Shown piece by piece: positions 1 through 6,535 of a DNA stretch of 6,663 bases (position 1 is the stretch's first letter; each line of letters opens with the position of its first letter). Source of the stretch: Porticoccaceae bacterium (lineage in GTDB: Bacteria > Pseudomonadota > Gammaproteobacteria > Pseudomonadales > Porticoccaceae); assembly GCA_028822945.1 (NCBI GenBank), contig JAPKCN010000110.1, positions 1-6,663 on the forward strand. Direction: 5' to 3'. The notes under the pieces are model-generated. The model made no database searches, was not told the DNA's origin, and worked only from the letters and a program-made list of their open reading frames with translations. The translations under genes were made by a program, and so were the position numbers.

Positions 1-458
1 CACTCTAGCGTATGCGCTAAACGCAAAAACCCAGTCTTCCACTTGACGACTTTTTTGCGTGTGCCCTCCGGTGTTATGGCGATCACGACACCACCCTCTG
101 ACTCGGCAATCTGGGTAACCCTGTCGACAATTTTGTGCGGCTCATTTCGATTGGTAGGAATACCGCCCAGCCATTCAAAAAACCAACTAATCCCGGGTAA
201 AAAAATTGTATGCTTGGCCAACCAACGCATCTTTAAATTGATCGCCAACAGAGACGCCATAGCCAACACAAAATCCCAATTAGAGGTGTGCGGCGCGCCA
301 ATCAGTATACAGCGTTTAACATCTGGGATTTCACCGACAAGACGCCACCCCATGAGCCAAAAAAATGTTCTGCCTACCCAGCGCGACAGCGGGCCTCGAT
401 TTGCTCGCAATTGCACGGGGGCCTGATCCTGCTCGACACTCGGTAGCTTTTCTGACAT
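1..458 (-). CDS. Lysophospholipid / 1-acylglycerol-3-phosphate acyltransferase family protein (PlsC-like), C-terminus cut by window edge
   Basis: This frame is open from an ATG at 458 to the left edge, giving 152 residues without a stop, so the 3' end lies outside the window. It has the glycerolipid acyltransferase layout: an HX4D catalytic motif (His57 to Asp62, in APHTSNWD), a hydrophobic stretch after it (about 64-75), a GGIPTNR block at about 98-104 that probably helps bind the acyl acceptor, and a PEGTR block at about 130-134. Family members transfer an acyl chain from acyl-CoA or acyl-ACP to a lysophospholipid at the inner membrane; the exact acceptor cannot be read here. The start is supported by GGAG at 466-469, 7 nt upstream of the ATG. 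It follows prfC by 44 nt with no visible terminator hairpin, so co-transcription is likely. The family call is firm; substrate and gene name are not. Confidence 0.88.
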   Translation of the reverse strand, partial: MSEKLPSVEQDQAPVQLRANRGPLSRWVGRTFFWLMGWRLVGEIPDVKRCILIGAPHTSNWDFVLAMASLLAINLKMRWLAKHTIFLPGISWFFEWLGGIPTNRNEPHKIVDRVTQIAESEGGVVIAITPEGTRKKVVKWKTGFLRLAHTLE

Positions 459-465
459 CGCCTTA

Positions 466-469
466 CTCC
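466..469 (-). promoter_or_regulatory. Ribosome binding site of the acyltransferase gene
   Basis: On the minus strand GGAG lies 7 nt before the ATG at 458. It fixes the start of the partial acyltransferase gene, whose N-terminus lacks any conserved motif that would decide it. Confidence 0.6.
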
Positions 470-502
470 GTCGTTGCTATTTTTTTATTAAGACTGAGCC
501 AC

Positions 503-2107
503 CTAATGCTCTCGAGTCGCCATAAAAGCGACATCTGGATGGCGCTCTTCGGCAAGCGATAAATTCACCCTCGTCGGCGCCAGATATGTCAGATGGCCGC
601 CGCCATCGAGTGCCAGATTATCGCGGGTCTTATTTTTAAACACCTCGAGAAGTTTGACGTCATCACTGTGAGTCCAGCGCGCCGAGTGGATATTGACGGG
701 CTCATAAACCGCATCGACCGCATACTCTGCCTTGAGTCTATAGGCCACTACATCAAATTGTAATTGGCCAACCGCACCGACAATAATATCGTTGTTGCGC
801 ATCGGGAAGAACACTTGAGTACTGCCCTCTTCCGATAACTGTCGAATACCATTTTGCAATTGTTTGGCTCGCAGTGGATCCTTTAAACGAATCAATTTAA
901 ACAACTCTGGCGCAAAATGCGGGATACCGCTGAATTTGAGTACCTCTCCCTCAGTAAACGTATCCCCGATCTGAATAGAGCCATGGTTGTGCAAGCCAAT
1001 GATGTCTCCCGCTTCGGCGTAATCGAGCGATAGTCGCTCACCGGCCTTAAAGCTAAACGCATCGGCTATTCTGACCTCTTTGCCGGTGCGCACATGTTTC
1101 ATCTTCATACCGCGCGTGTAGCGACCCGAACAAATGCGTAAAAAGGCAATGCGATCACGGTGTTTGGGATCCATATTGGCTTGAATCTTAAATACAAAAC
1201 CACTAAAGGTTGGCTCGCTGGGGCTTACTTCTCGCACCGCAGTCGTTCGCGGCTGGGGCTGGGGTGCCCAGCGAACAAAGTCATCGAGCATTTCACGCAC
1301 ACCAAAATTTCCAAGTGCAGTACCAAAAAATACCGGCGCCAGCGCCCCATCTAAAAAATCCTGCATTGCGAATTGCGGAGTGGCCCCGCGCACCAGCTCC
1401 AACTCTTCGAGCACATCATCGACAAAGTCGCCGAGCGCGGCACGTGCCTCGGGCGATTTTAAACCAGCTATCTGAATGTCGTCGGCCAGAGTGCGGCCCT
1501 TACCTTGTTGGTAGACATGAATGGTGTCGGTGTGAAAGTTGTAAACACCACGAAACCCACGACCCATACCAATCGGCCAGTTGATCGGCGCAGCTTGGAT
1601 GCCGAGTACCGACTCAATTTCGTCGAGTAAATCAATCGGATCGCGGATATCCCGATCCATCTTATTTACAAAAGTGAAAATAGGTGTATCGCGGAGGCGA
1701 CATACCTCCATGAGTTTAATCGTGCGCGCCTCCACCCCCTTGGCACCATCGATCACCATTAACGACGAATCGACCGCCGTCAACGTCCGGTACGTGTCCT
1801 CAGAGAAATCCTCGTGTCCCGGCGTATCGAGCAAATTGACCATGCAATTCCGATATGGAAATTGCATTACTGACGAGGTCACCGAAATGCCGCGCTCCTT
1901 TTCCATTGCCATCCAATCGGAGGTTGCATGGCGATCGCTCTTGCGCCCTTTTACAGTGCCCGCTACCTGAATAAGATTCCCTAACAACAGCAATTTTTCA
2001 GTGATGGTAGTCTTGCCCGCATCTGGATGTGAGATAATGGCGAAAGTTCTACGGTCGGAGGACAACGGGCGCATTGCAAGTCTGTGTCTGGATTTTGAGG
2101 CGCGCAT
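503..2107 (-). CDS. prfC: Peptide chain release factor 3 (RF3), translational GTPase
   Basis: RF3 is the cytoplasmic GTPase that removes RF1 or RF2 from the ribosome after peptide release. The 534-residue product, close to the 529 of E. coli RF3, has every GTPase motif: P-loop SHPDAGKTT (26-34), switch I with RGIS (72-75), DTPGHEDF (94-101) and NKMD (148-151). The RF3-specific stretches follow: FFGTALGNFGV, then FVFKIQANMDPKHRDR at about residue 300 opening domain II, then GAVGQLQFDVV in domain III, and the family's usual TREH end. I chose the ATG at 2107 because GAGGG lies 7 nt upstream. A GTG at 2134 would add 9 residues, and an ATG at 2074 would give 523 residues with 7 before the conserved RRTF (E. 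coli has 12) but has no clear ribosome site. It is divergent from hemH and probably heads a transcript that includes the acyltransferase gene. Identity is certain; the exact start is less so. Confidence 0.97.
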   Translation of the reverse strand: MRASKSRHRLAMRPLSSDRRTFAIISHPDAGKTTITEKLLLLGNLIQVAGTVKGRKSDRHATSDWMAMEKERGISVTSSVMQFPYRNCMVNLLDTPGHEDFSEDTYRTLTAVDSSLMVIDGAKGVEARTIKLMEVCRLRDTPIFTFVNKMDRDIRDPIDLLDEIESVLGIQAAPINWPIGMGRGFRGVYNFHTDTIHVYQQGKGRTLADDIQIAGLKSPEARAALGDFVDDVLEELELVRGATPQFAMQDFLDGALAPVFFGTALGNFGVREMLDDFVRWAPQPQPRTTAVREVSPSEPTFSGFVFKIQANMDPKHRDRIAFLRICSGRYTRGMKMKHVRTGKEVRIADAFSFKAGERLSLDYAEAGDIIGLHNHGSIQIGDTFTEGEVLKFSGIPHFAPELFKLIRLKDPLRAKQLQNGIRQLSEEGSTQVFFPMRNNDIIVGAVGQLQFDVVAYRLKAEYAVDAVYEPVNIHSARWTHSDDVKLLEVFKNKTRDNLALDGGGHLTYLAPTRVNLSLAEERHPDVAFMATREH

Positions 2108-2111
2108 TATA
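2106..2111 (-). promoter_or_regulatory. Perfect TATAAT hexamer overlapping the prfC start codon (possible -10 box)
   Basis: The minus strand reads TATAAT across positions 2111 to 2106, sharing its last two bases with the chosen prfC ATG. With a 17-nt spacer the -35 hexamer would be GTGCTA, which matches TTGACA at only three of six positions. If it is a real promoter, transcription would begin inside codon 3 and favour the downstream ATG at 2074. It may equally be chance, with the real promoter further up in the intergenic region. Confidence 0.25.
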
Positions 2112-2114
2112 GCG

Positions 2115-2119
2115 CCCTC
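2115..2119 (-). promoter_or_regulatory. Ribosome binding site of prfC
   Basis: GAGGG on the minus strand, 7 nt upstream of the ATG at 2107. It is the main reason for preferring this start over the GTG at 2134 and the ATG at 2074. Confidence 0.55.
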
Positions 2120-2163
2120 GGTAAGTCTTAGCACAGCATTTAAGCGTATATCCAGAATGGCGA

Positions 2164-2194
2164 CTTTAATCGCTAAGCATATTAGCGATTAAAG
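2164..2194. repeat. Perfect 13-bp inverted repeat with 5-nt loop between prfC and hemH
   Basis: The left arm CTTTAATCGCTAA (2164-2176) and right arm TTAGCGATTAAAG (2182-2194) are exact reverse complements around the loop GCATA. The element sits in the 131-bp region between the divergent prfC and hemH starts, 57 nt from the prfC start and 45 nt from the hemH start. Neither side is followed by a T run, so it does not look like an intrinsic terminator. It could be an operator for a dimeric regulator or an RNA stem in a 5' leader. I saw no second copy in the window. The structure is seen directly; any role is inference. Confidence 0.9.
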
Positions 2195-2238
2195 CGACCC
2201 CCGCAGACTATTACTGACGCCACCAGCGAGCACTATTT

Positions 2239-3255
2239 ATGCGTTATCAGGGACAAACTGACTACGATCACCAGGGTCCAGCTCCGAAAAAAGGGGTGAT
2301 TCTGTGTAATCTAGGCACGCCAGACGCCCCCTATACACGAGAATTGCGCCGCTACCTGAAAGAGTTCTTGAGTGACCCGCGGGTCGTTGAAGTACCGCGG
2401 TTGCTGTGGTGGTTGATCCTCAATCTAATTATCTTGCGCATTCGTCCGGCCCGCTCAGCTAAACTCTATCGCAGTGTCTGGGTCGAGGGTGGCTCGCCTC
2501 TTCTGGTCAATAGCCGAGCGCAGGTCGAAGGCGTCGCACAGCGCTTACAACAGCACTATGGTACAGAGGTTCCAGTCGTCCTGGGCATGCGCTATGGCAA
2601 CCCATCGATTGACTCGGCACTGGCAGAACTCGGTGCGCAAAATGTGCGCAACATTGTGGTGCTGCCACTCTACCCACAATACTGCGCCGCCACTACCGGG
2701 TCGACTTTTGATGCATTAGCAAAAACCATGATGCGCTCGCGCTGGGTACCCGAGTTACATTTTATCGGCGGCTATCAACAATCGGATGAATATATCGGCG
2801 CCCTATGCAACAGCATCGAAGGGCATTTCTCCAGCCACGGAAAACCCGACAAACTGATTTTCTCCTACCATGGCACACCGCAAAAATATCTTGCCAAGGG
2901 CGACCCCTATCACTGCTATTGCCACCAAACCACGCGTCTGGTATGCGAGCGCATGGCCCTGACTAAAGATCAGATAATAACAACCTTCCAATCACGGTTC
3001 GGTCGCGAACCCTGGCTGCAACCCTACACCGACAAAACCCTCGAATTGATGCCCAGCGAAGGCATTAAACGCGTTGCAATCCTTTGCCCGGGATTTTCAT
3101 CGGACTGCCTCGAGACTCTAGAGGAGATTGAAGGCGAAGCCCGCGAAATCTTTATCGAAGCCGGTGGCCAAGAGTTCCACTATATTCCCGCCCTGAATGC
3201 ACAACCAGACCACCTCGACGCACTCACCGCAATTGTGCGCCGTCATCTAGACTAG
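2239..3255 (+). CDS. hemH: Ferrochelatase (protoporphyrin ferrochelatase)
   Basis: HemH inserts Fe2+ into protoporphyrin IX, the last step of protoporphyrin-dependent heme b synthesis, at or near the inner membrane. The 338-residue protein has the family landmarks: LCNLGTPDAP (22-31), EFLSDPRVV (42-50), the VWVEGGSPL porphyrin-site block (80-88), VVLPLYPQY, catalytic FSYHGTP with His211, TFQSRFGREPWLQPYT, and CPGFSSDCLETLEEI with the metal-site Glu292. It is about 18 residues longer than E. coli HemH, mostly a polar N-terminal extension before the first strand. Cysteines 226, 228 and 236 cluster just after the active-site segment. The ribosome site before the ATG is weak (AGCGAG). It is transcribed away from prfC and its stop overlaps that of the convergent sirtuin gene. 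No upstream promoter matched consensus well. Identity is certain. Confidence 0.97.
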   Translation: MRYQGQTDYDHQGPAPKKGVILCNLGTPDAPYTRELRRYLKEFLSDPRVVEVPRLLWWLILNLIILRIRPARSAKLYRSVWVEGGSPLLVNSRAQVEGVAQRLQQHYGTEVPVVLGMRYGNPSIDSALAELGAQNVRNIVVLPLYPQYCAATTGSTFDALAKTMMRSRWVPELHFIGGYQQSDEYIGALCNSIEGHFSSHGKPDKLIFSYHGTPQKYLAKGDPYHCYCHQTTRLVCERMALTKDQIITTFQSRFGREPWLQPYTDKTLELMPSEGIKRVAILCPGFSSDCLETLEEIEGEAREIFIEAGGQEFHYIPALNAQPDHLDALTAIVRRHLD

Positions 3256-4070
3256 GCACCGATCGAAGTCAGGCGCGCCAGCCAACCCTGCAGCACCGGT
3301 AAACAATCGGCGTGGACTTTCTCGGTGGCAATTTTATCTGCGCGGGTGATACCATCGCACAGCAGCGCGATTGGCTTACCATGCCGCTCGGCAGACAAAC
3401 ACAGGCGATAACCCGAGTAGGTTTGTAGGGAGGATCCGATCACCAATAAACCGGCAGCACGTTCCACCAGTGCCTCGCTCAGTGCCACACGCTGACGGGG
3501 AATAGACGCCCCGAAAAAAACTGCGTCGGGCTTTAATGTGCCTCGACACTGGCGACATGCCGGTATCTCCAATCGACTAAAATCCAAATCATCGATATCG
3601 GCGTCACCATCTGGGGCAATGCGGCCGCCCAGTTTAGCAAATTCTGGATTGTGCTCTTCAAACCATGGCTGCAGCGAAGCGCGCGACTGATTCGCCCCGC
3701 AATCAAGACACGACACGCGATCGACGCGACCGTGGAGATCGACTACATCGCAACTGCCCGCTCGTTGGTGTAAACGATCGACATTTTGCGTGATCAAGGC
3801 GCTCACCACCCCGCGTTGCTCGAGTTGTACCAGTGCCTGATGAGCCAGATTTGGCTGCGCTTCACTGATGAATCGCCAGCCGATCATATTGCGCCCCCAA
3901 AACCTCTGTCGAGACTCGCTATTAGCGACAAATTCCTGATGCGTTACCGGCGGTTTTCGCTGCCACTCGCCGCGCTGATTGCGATAGGTTGGCACCCCAG
4001 ATGCAGCACTGATTCCAGCTCCGGTGACCACCAACCAATGCGGTTTTGACATTAACAAATCGATCATTGA
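3252..4070 (-). CDS. Sir2-family NAD-dependent protein deacylase, SIRT4-like (class II) sirtuin
   Basis: Sirtuins remove acyl groups from protein lysines, using NAD and releasing nicotinamide and O-acyl-ADP-ribose. The 272-residue product has the Rossmann NAD motif TGAGISAASGVPTYR (15-29), TQNVDRLH (93-100), the catalytic LHG with His112, four zinc cysteines as two CxxC pairs (120/123 and 171/174), KPDAVFFG (179-186) and GSSLQTYSGYRL (211-222). The RFWGRNMIGW block (55-64), the CLDCG zinc knuckle, APDGD and the YSGYR segment resemble human SIRT4 more than E. coli CobB, so I leave out the name cobB. The usual GIPDxR has Thr27 in place of Asp. The start is uncertain: the ATG at 4070 has only AGGA about 12 nt upstream, a TTG at 4076 is possible, and an ATG at 4055 would still keep the NAD motif. 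The substrate is unknown. Confidence 0.93.
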   Translation of the reverse strand, partial: SMIDLLMSKPHWLVVTGAGISAASGVPTYRNQRGEWQRKPPVTHQEFVANSESRQRFWGRNMIGWRFISEAQPNLAHQALVQLEQRGVVSALITQNVDRLHQRAGSCDVVDLHGRVDRVSCLDCGANQSRASLQPWFEEHNPEFAKLGGRIAPDGDADIDDLDFSRLEIPACRQCRGTLKPDAVFFGASIPRQRVALSEALVERAAGLLVIGSSLQTYSGYRLCLSAERHGKPIALLCDGITRADKIATEKVHADCLPVLQGWLARLTSIGA

Positions 4071-4214
4071 TTTCAAAATCCTGATCCCTCGATGATAATA
4101 ATAATCGGATAAAACACTCTGAGGGCGATACGCCGACGCCAGCACGAGATTAGGTTGCGGCCCACAGAGGCAAGCGAGCAAAGCTAAAAACGCCAACTTT
4201 ACCGCAGCTACAGG

Positions 4215-4220
4215 TATAAT
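4215..4220 (+). promoter_or_regulatory. Probable -10 box of the proA-nadD-rsfS-rlmH operon promoter
   Basis: A consensus TATAAT lies 38 nt upstream of the proA ATG, placing transcription start near 4227 and a leader of about 32 nt. No good -35 hexamer sits at the usual distance: the 17-nt position holds GCCAAC. It may therefore be weak or activator-dependent. The 188-bp region 4071-4258 must also hold the divergent sirtuin promoter. An AT-rich run at 4092-4106 could supply a -10 (TATTAT on the minus strand), but no matching -35 is visible. Confidence 0.5.
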
Positions 4221-4258
4221 GCTGGCTTAATTGTAGAACAACCGTCTGCGGTGAAACA

Positions 4259-5515
4259 ATGGATATACCAGCTTACATGCGCAGTTTGGGATTAGCTGCG
4301 CGCAATGCCAGCAACGTGATTGCGACGTCGCCTAGCGAGATCAAAAACCACGCTCTAACATGCATCGCTGAACAACTCGATGGCGCTCGCCGGGCTCTCC
4401 TTGCCGCCAATCAAGCAGATCTCAAGCAAGCACATAAGCGTGCGCTCGACAGCGCATTGATCGAGCGTCTAAAACTCGATGATACAGGCATCGACAATAT
4501 GCTCGAAGGCCTCTATCAAGTGATCGCACTAGACGATCCTATTGGCACAATAACGGACATCGGTAGGCGGCCCAGCGGCATCCGTTTAAGTAAAATGCGT
4601 GTACCGCTGGGCGTAGTGGGTATCATTTACGAATCGCGACCCAATGTCACCATTGACGCCGCAAGTCTGTGCCTAAAATCGGGCAATGCCTGCATATTGC
4701 GCGGCGGCAGCGAATCGATCCACTCCAATCAAGCGATTGCCTCGGGTATTCAACGCGGTTTAGAAATCGCTGGATTGCCGAGTGCTACGGTGCAAATGAT
4801 TGACACGCCAGACCGCGCCGCCGTCGGCGAATTAATTACTCTGACCGAGTTTGTCGACGTAATCATCCCGCGCGGCGGCAAAGGCCTTATCGCGCGTGTC
4901 TCCGCCGAGGCGAGGGTGCCAGTTATCAAACATCTAGATGGCAACTGCCATATTTACATCGATGACCAAGCGGATACCGAGATGGCTATTGCCCTGGCGA
5001 TCAACGCCAAAACGCACCGCTATGGCGTTTGTAATGCTATGGAGTCACTGCTAATAGCCGACGGCTTAGCTAACCAATTACTACCTAAACTGGGCGCTGC
5101 ATTACTTGCGCGGGACGTGCAACTGCGCGGTTGTGAGAAGACCTGCGCGATAATAGACAGCGCTCGGGCGGCTAACGAAAGCGATTGGTCGGAGGAGTAC
5201 CTAGGCCCGATCTTGTCGATCAAAGTTGTCGATGATCTAAATGCCGCCATTGCCCACATTAATCACTACGGATCTCGGCATACCGATGCCATTGTCACCG
5301 ACAATCCCCAGCGCGCGCAGCGGTTTATCGATGGAGTAGATTCCAGTTCGGTAATGGTGAATGCCTCGACACGCTTTGCAGACGGTTTTGAATATGGTCT
5401 CGGTGCAGAAGTGGGCATTTCAACCGACAAAATACATGCCCGAGGCCCGGTCGGGCTTGAGGGTCTAACCTGTCAGAAATGGGTGGTACGCGGCGACGGA
5501 CAGATTCGCGAATAG
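4259..5515 (+). CDS. proA: Glutamate-5-semialdehyde dehydrogenase (gamma-glutamyl phosphate reductase)
   Basis: ProA reduces gamma-glutamyl phosphate with NADPH to glutamate-5-semialdehyde, the second step of proline synthesis from glutamate, in the cytoplasm and usually together with the kinase ProB. At 418 residues it matches the family length. It has the aldehyde-dehydrogenase fold signatures of ProA: RVPLGVVGIIYESRPNVT, LKSGNACILRGGSE in the nucleotide-binding domain, DVIIPRGGKGLI, KHLDGNCHIYID, and the catalytic cysteine Cys258 in YGVCNAMESLL. The C-terminal part has STRFADGFEYGLGAEVGIST and ARGPVGLEGLT. The ATG at 4259 follows GGTG 5 nt upstream; an internal ATG at codon 7 is less likely. 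No proB is adjacent. It opens a tightly packed operon whose other genes are unrelated to proline, a gene order I know from other gammaproteobacteria such as Pseudomonas. Confidence 0.97.
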   Translation: MDIPAYMRSLGLAARNASNVIATSPSEIKNHALTCIAEQLDGARRALLAANQADLKQAHKRALDSALIERLKLDDTGIDNMLEGLYQVIALDDPIGTITDIGRRPSGIRLSKMRVPLGVVGIIYESRPNVTIDAASLCLKSGNACILRGGSESIHSNQAIASGIQRGLEIAGLPSATVQMIDTPDRAAVGELITLTEFVDVIIPRGGKGLIARVSAEARVPVIKHLDGNCHIYIDDQADTEMAIALAINAKTHRYGVCNAMESLLIADGLANQLLPKLGAALLARDVQLRGCEKTCAIIDSARAANESDWSEEYLGPILSIKVVDDLNAAIAHINHYGSRHTDAIVTDNPQRAQRFIDGVDSSSVMVNASTRFADGFEYGLGAEVGISTDKIHARGPVGLEGLTCQKWVVRGDGQIRE

Positions 5516-5516
5516 C

Positions 5517-6149
5517 ATGGCTATTGCTCTCCTCGGCGGAACCTTCGACCCAGTGCACTGCGGCCATATCGAGATTGGCACGCAGCTTGCTGACTATCTC
5601 GATGTCGAGCATGTGCGACTTATGCCCTGCGGTATTCCAGCTCATCGGGAGCCGCCAACAGCTAACCCTCAACAGCGCTTAGAAATGCTTGGTCTAGCAA
5701 TTGCCAAGCGCACAAAATTAACTATTGAAAGATGTGAAATCGCGCATACCAAGCCGAGCTATAGTATCGATACCCTGCGTCAGATACGCGCCGATATCGG
5801 CCCCGTGACAAGGTTATTTATGTGTCTTGGCATGGATGCCTTAGAACATTTACACCACTGGCATGAATGGCGCCAACTGCTGGATTACTGCCATATTTTA
5901 GTGGTGTCTCGCCCGGGTACCGAGTATCCGGTAGCGCTACCCTTAAAAGCTTGGATCAAAGATCATCAAAGCGACAGATCAGTAACTGACGAGCTGCGTC
6001 CCTCCGGTTGTCTATATTTTTGTAAATTGAGTTTAATAGACATCTCATCGACGCAGATACGCCAGCACTTGAAGCAGCATCGCTCAATCGAACACCTTAC
6101 CCCGGATGCAGTTATTGACTACATTCATCGCCATAACATATACGAGTAA
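5517..6149 (+). CDS. nadD: Nicotinate-nucleotide adenylyltransferase
   Basis: NadD joins nicotinate mononucleotide and ATP to form deamido-NAD, the step before NAD synthetase in the de novo and Preiss-Handler routes. The 210-residue protein opens with the nucleotidyltransferase motif GGTFDPVHCGH (7-17), whose two histidines (14 and 17) bind the ATP phosphates. It also has the MPCGIPAHR loop, PSYSIDTL, the GMDAL segment in the substrate site, VSRPG, and the closing ISSTQIR motif at 176-182. Its length matches E. coli NadD (213). The ATG lies one base after the proA stop, with no clear ribosome site of its own, so translation probably depends on ribosomes finishing proA. Residue 15 is Cys where Tyr or Leu is common, which is unlikely to matter. 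It is likely essential unless another NAD route exists. Confidence 0.96.
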   Translation: MAIALLGGTFDPVHCGHIEIGTQLADYLDVEHVRLMPCGIPAHREPPTANPQQRLEMLGLAIAKRTKLTIERCEIAHTKPSYSIDTLRQIRADIGPVTRLFMCLGMDALEHLHHWHEWRQLLDYCHILVVSRPGTEYPVALPLKAWIKDHQSDRSVTDELRPSGCLYFCKLSLIDISSTQIRQHLKQHRSIEHLTPDAVIDYIHRHNIYE

Positions 6150-6158
6150 ATTAAAATT

Positions 6159-6527
6159 ATGCGAAAAACAATAGAGGAAATCGTCGTTGGCGCGCTGGAG
6201 GACGTTAAGGCGGTCGATATCGCCTTGATCGATGTGCGCTCACTCACCGGCATCATGGATACCATGATCGTTGCGAGCGGCAACTCCAGCCGCCAGGTTA
6301 AAGCCTTGGCTAACAATTTAGTAGTCGACGCAAAAACTGCCGGCTATACGCCAATCGGCGTCGAAGGCGATGATACCAGCGAGTGGATTCTGGTCGATTT
6401 TGGTGATCTAGTCGCGCACATTATGTTGCCCGCAACCCGTCAGTTTTACGATCTCGAGCGCCTTTGGTCACTGCGCCCTGAAAACGCCGATGAGATACCG
6501 ACAGTCGGCGCCGAGGGCGCTCCCTAG
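6159..6527 (+). CDS. rsfS: Ribosome silencing factor RsfS
   Basis: RsfS (formerly YbeB, DUF143/Iojap family) binds protein uL14 on the 50S subunit and blocks joining with 30S, lowering translation in stationary phase or starvation. The 122-residue protein shows the family pattern: an N-terminal helix (IEEIVVGALEDVKAVDI), DTMIVASGNSSRQV in the middle, the signature GVEGDDTSEWILVDFGD at 67-83, and a C-terminal QFYDLERLW. It is about 17 residues longer than E. coli RsfS, the extra being an acidic tail after LERLW. The start follows nadD by 9 nt, in the same frame but beyond its stop, so no upstream start is possible. The ribosome site is poor (AT-rich spacer), suggesting coupling to nadD. Pairing with rlmH, another 50S-related gene, is common across bacteria. 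Confidence 0.96.
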   Translation: MRKTIEEIVVGALEDVKAVDIALIDVRSLTGIMDTMIVASGNSSRQVKALANNLVVDAKTAGYTPIGVEGDDTSEWILVDFGDLVAHIMLPATRQFYDLERLWSLRPENADEIPTVGAEGAP

Positions 6528-6534
6528 GAGGCGC
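6517..6534 (+). other. Small predicted hairpin covering the rsfS stop and rlmH ribosome site
   Basis: GCGCTCC (6517-6523) can pair with GGA(G)GCGC (6527-6534) around a 3-nt CTA loop, leaving one G bulged. The right arm includes most of the AGGAGG sequence of rlmH, and the loop and stem base include the rsfS TAG. A ribosome ending rsfS would open it, which would couple rlmH translation to rsfS. The pairing is visible; its stability and role are inferred. Confidence 0.35.
6526..6531 (+). promoter_or_regulatory. Consensus ribosome binding site of rlmH
   Basis: A perfect AGGAGG begins within the rsfS TAG stop and lies 4 nt before the rlmH ATG. The spacing is slightly short. It is the strongest ribosome site in the operon, in contrast with the weak sites of nadD and rsfS. 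Confidence 0.8.
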
Positions 6535-6535
6535 G

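Noticed and set aside
43..426. Plus-strand open frame of 127 codons
   Set aside because: It lies antisense to the acyltransferase gene, whose minus-strand frame has clear HX4D and EGTR motifs. The plus-strand product matches nothing I recognise.
1160..1970. Plus-strand open frames of up to 129 codons inside prfC
   Set aside because: They are antisense to highly conserved RF3 coding sequence and show no domain motifs; they look like shadows of the real gene.
2164..2194. Reading the prfC/hemH palindrome as a bidirectional terminator
   Set aside because: The flanking genes diverge from this spot, so nothing needs ending here, and neither arm is followed by a T-rich run.
4071..4196. N-terminal extension of the sirtuin from a TTG at 4196, resembling a signal peptide (MAFLALLACLCG)
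   Set aside because: The family begins close to the TGAGIS motif, bacterial sirtuins are cytoplasmic, and the stretch overlaps the proA/sirtuin promoter region. The hydrophobic look is most likely chance.
5325..5672. Minus-strand open frame of 115 codons across the proA/nadD junction
   Set aside because: It is antisense to the C-terminus of ProA and the start of NadD, both strongly conserved, and has no recognisable motif.
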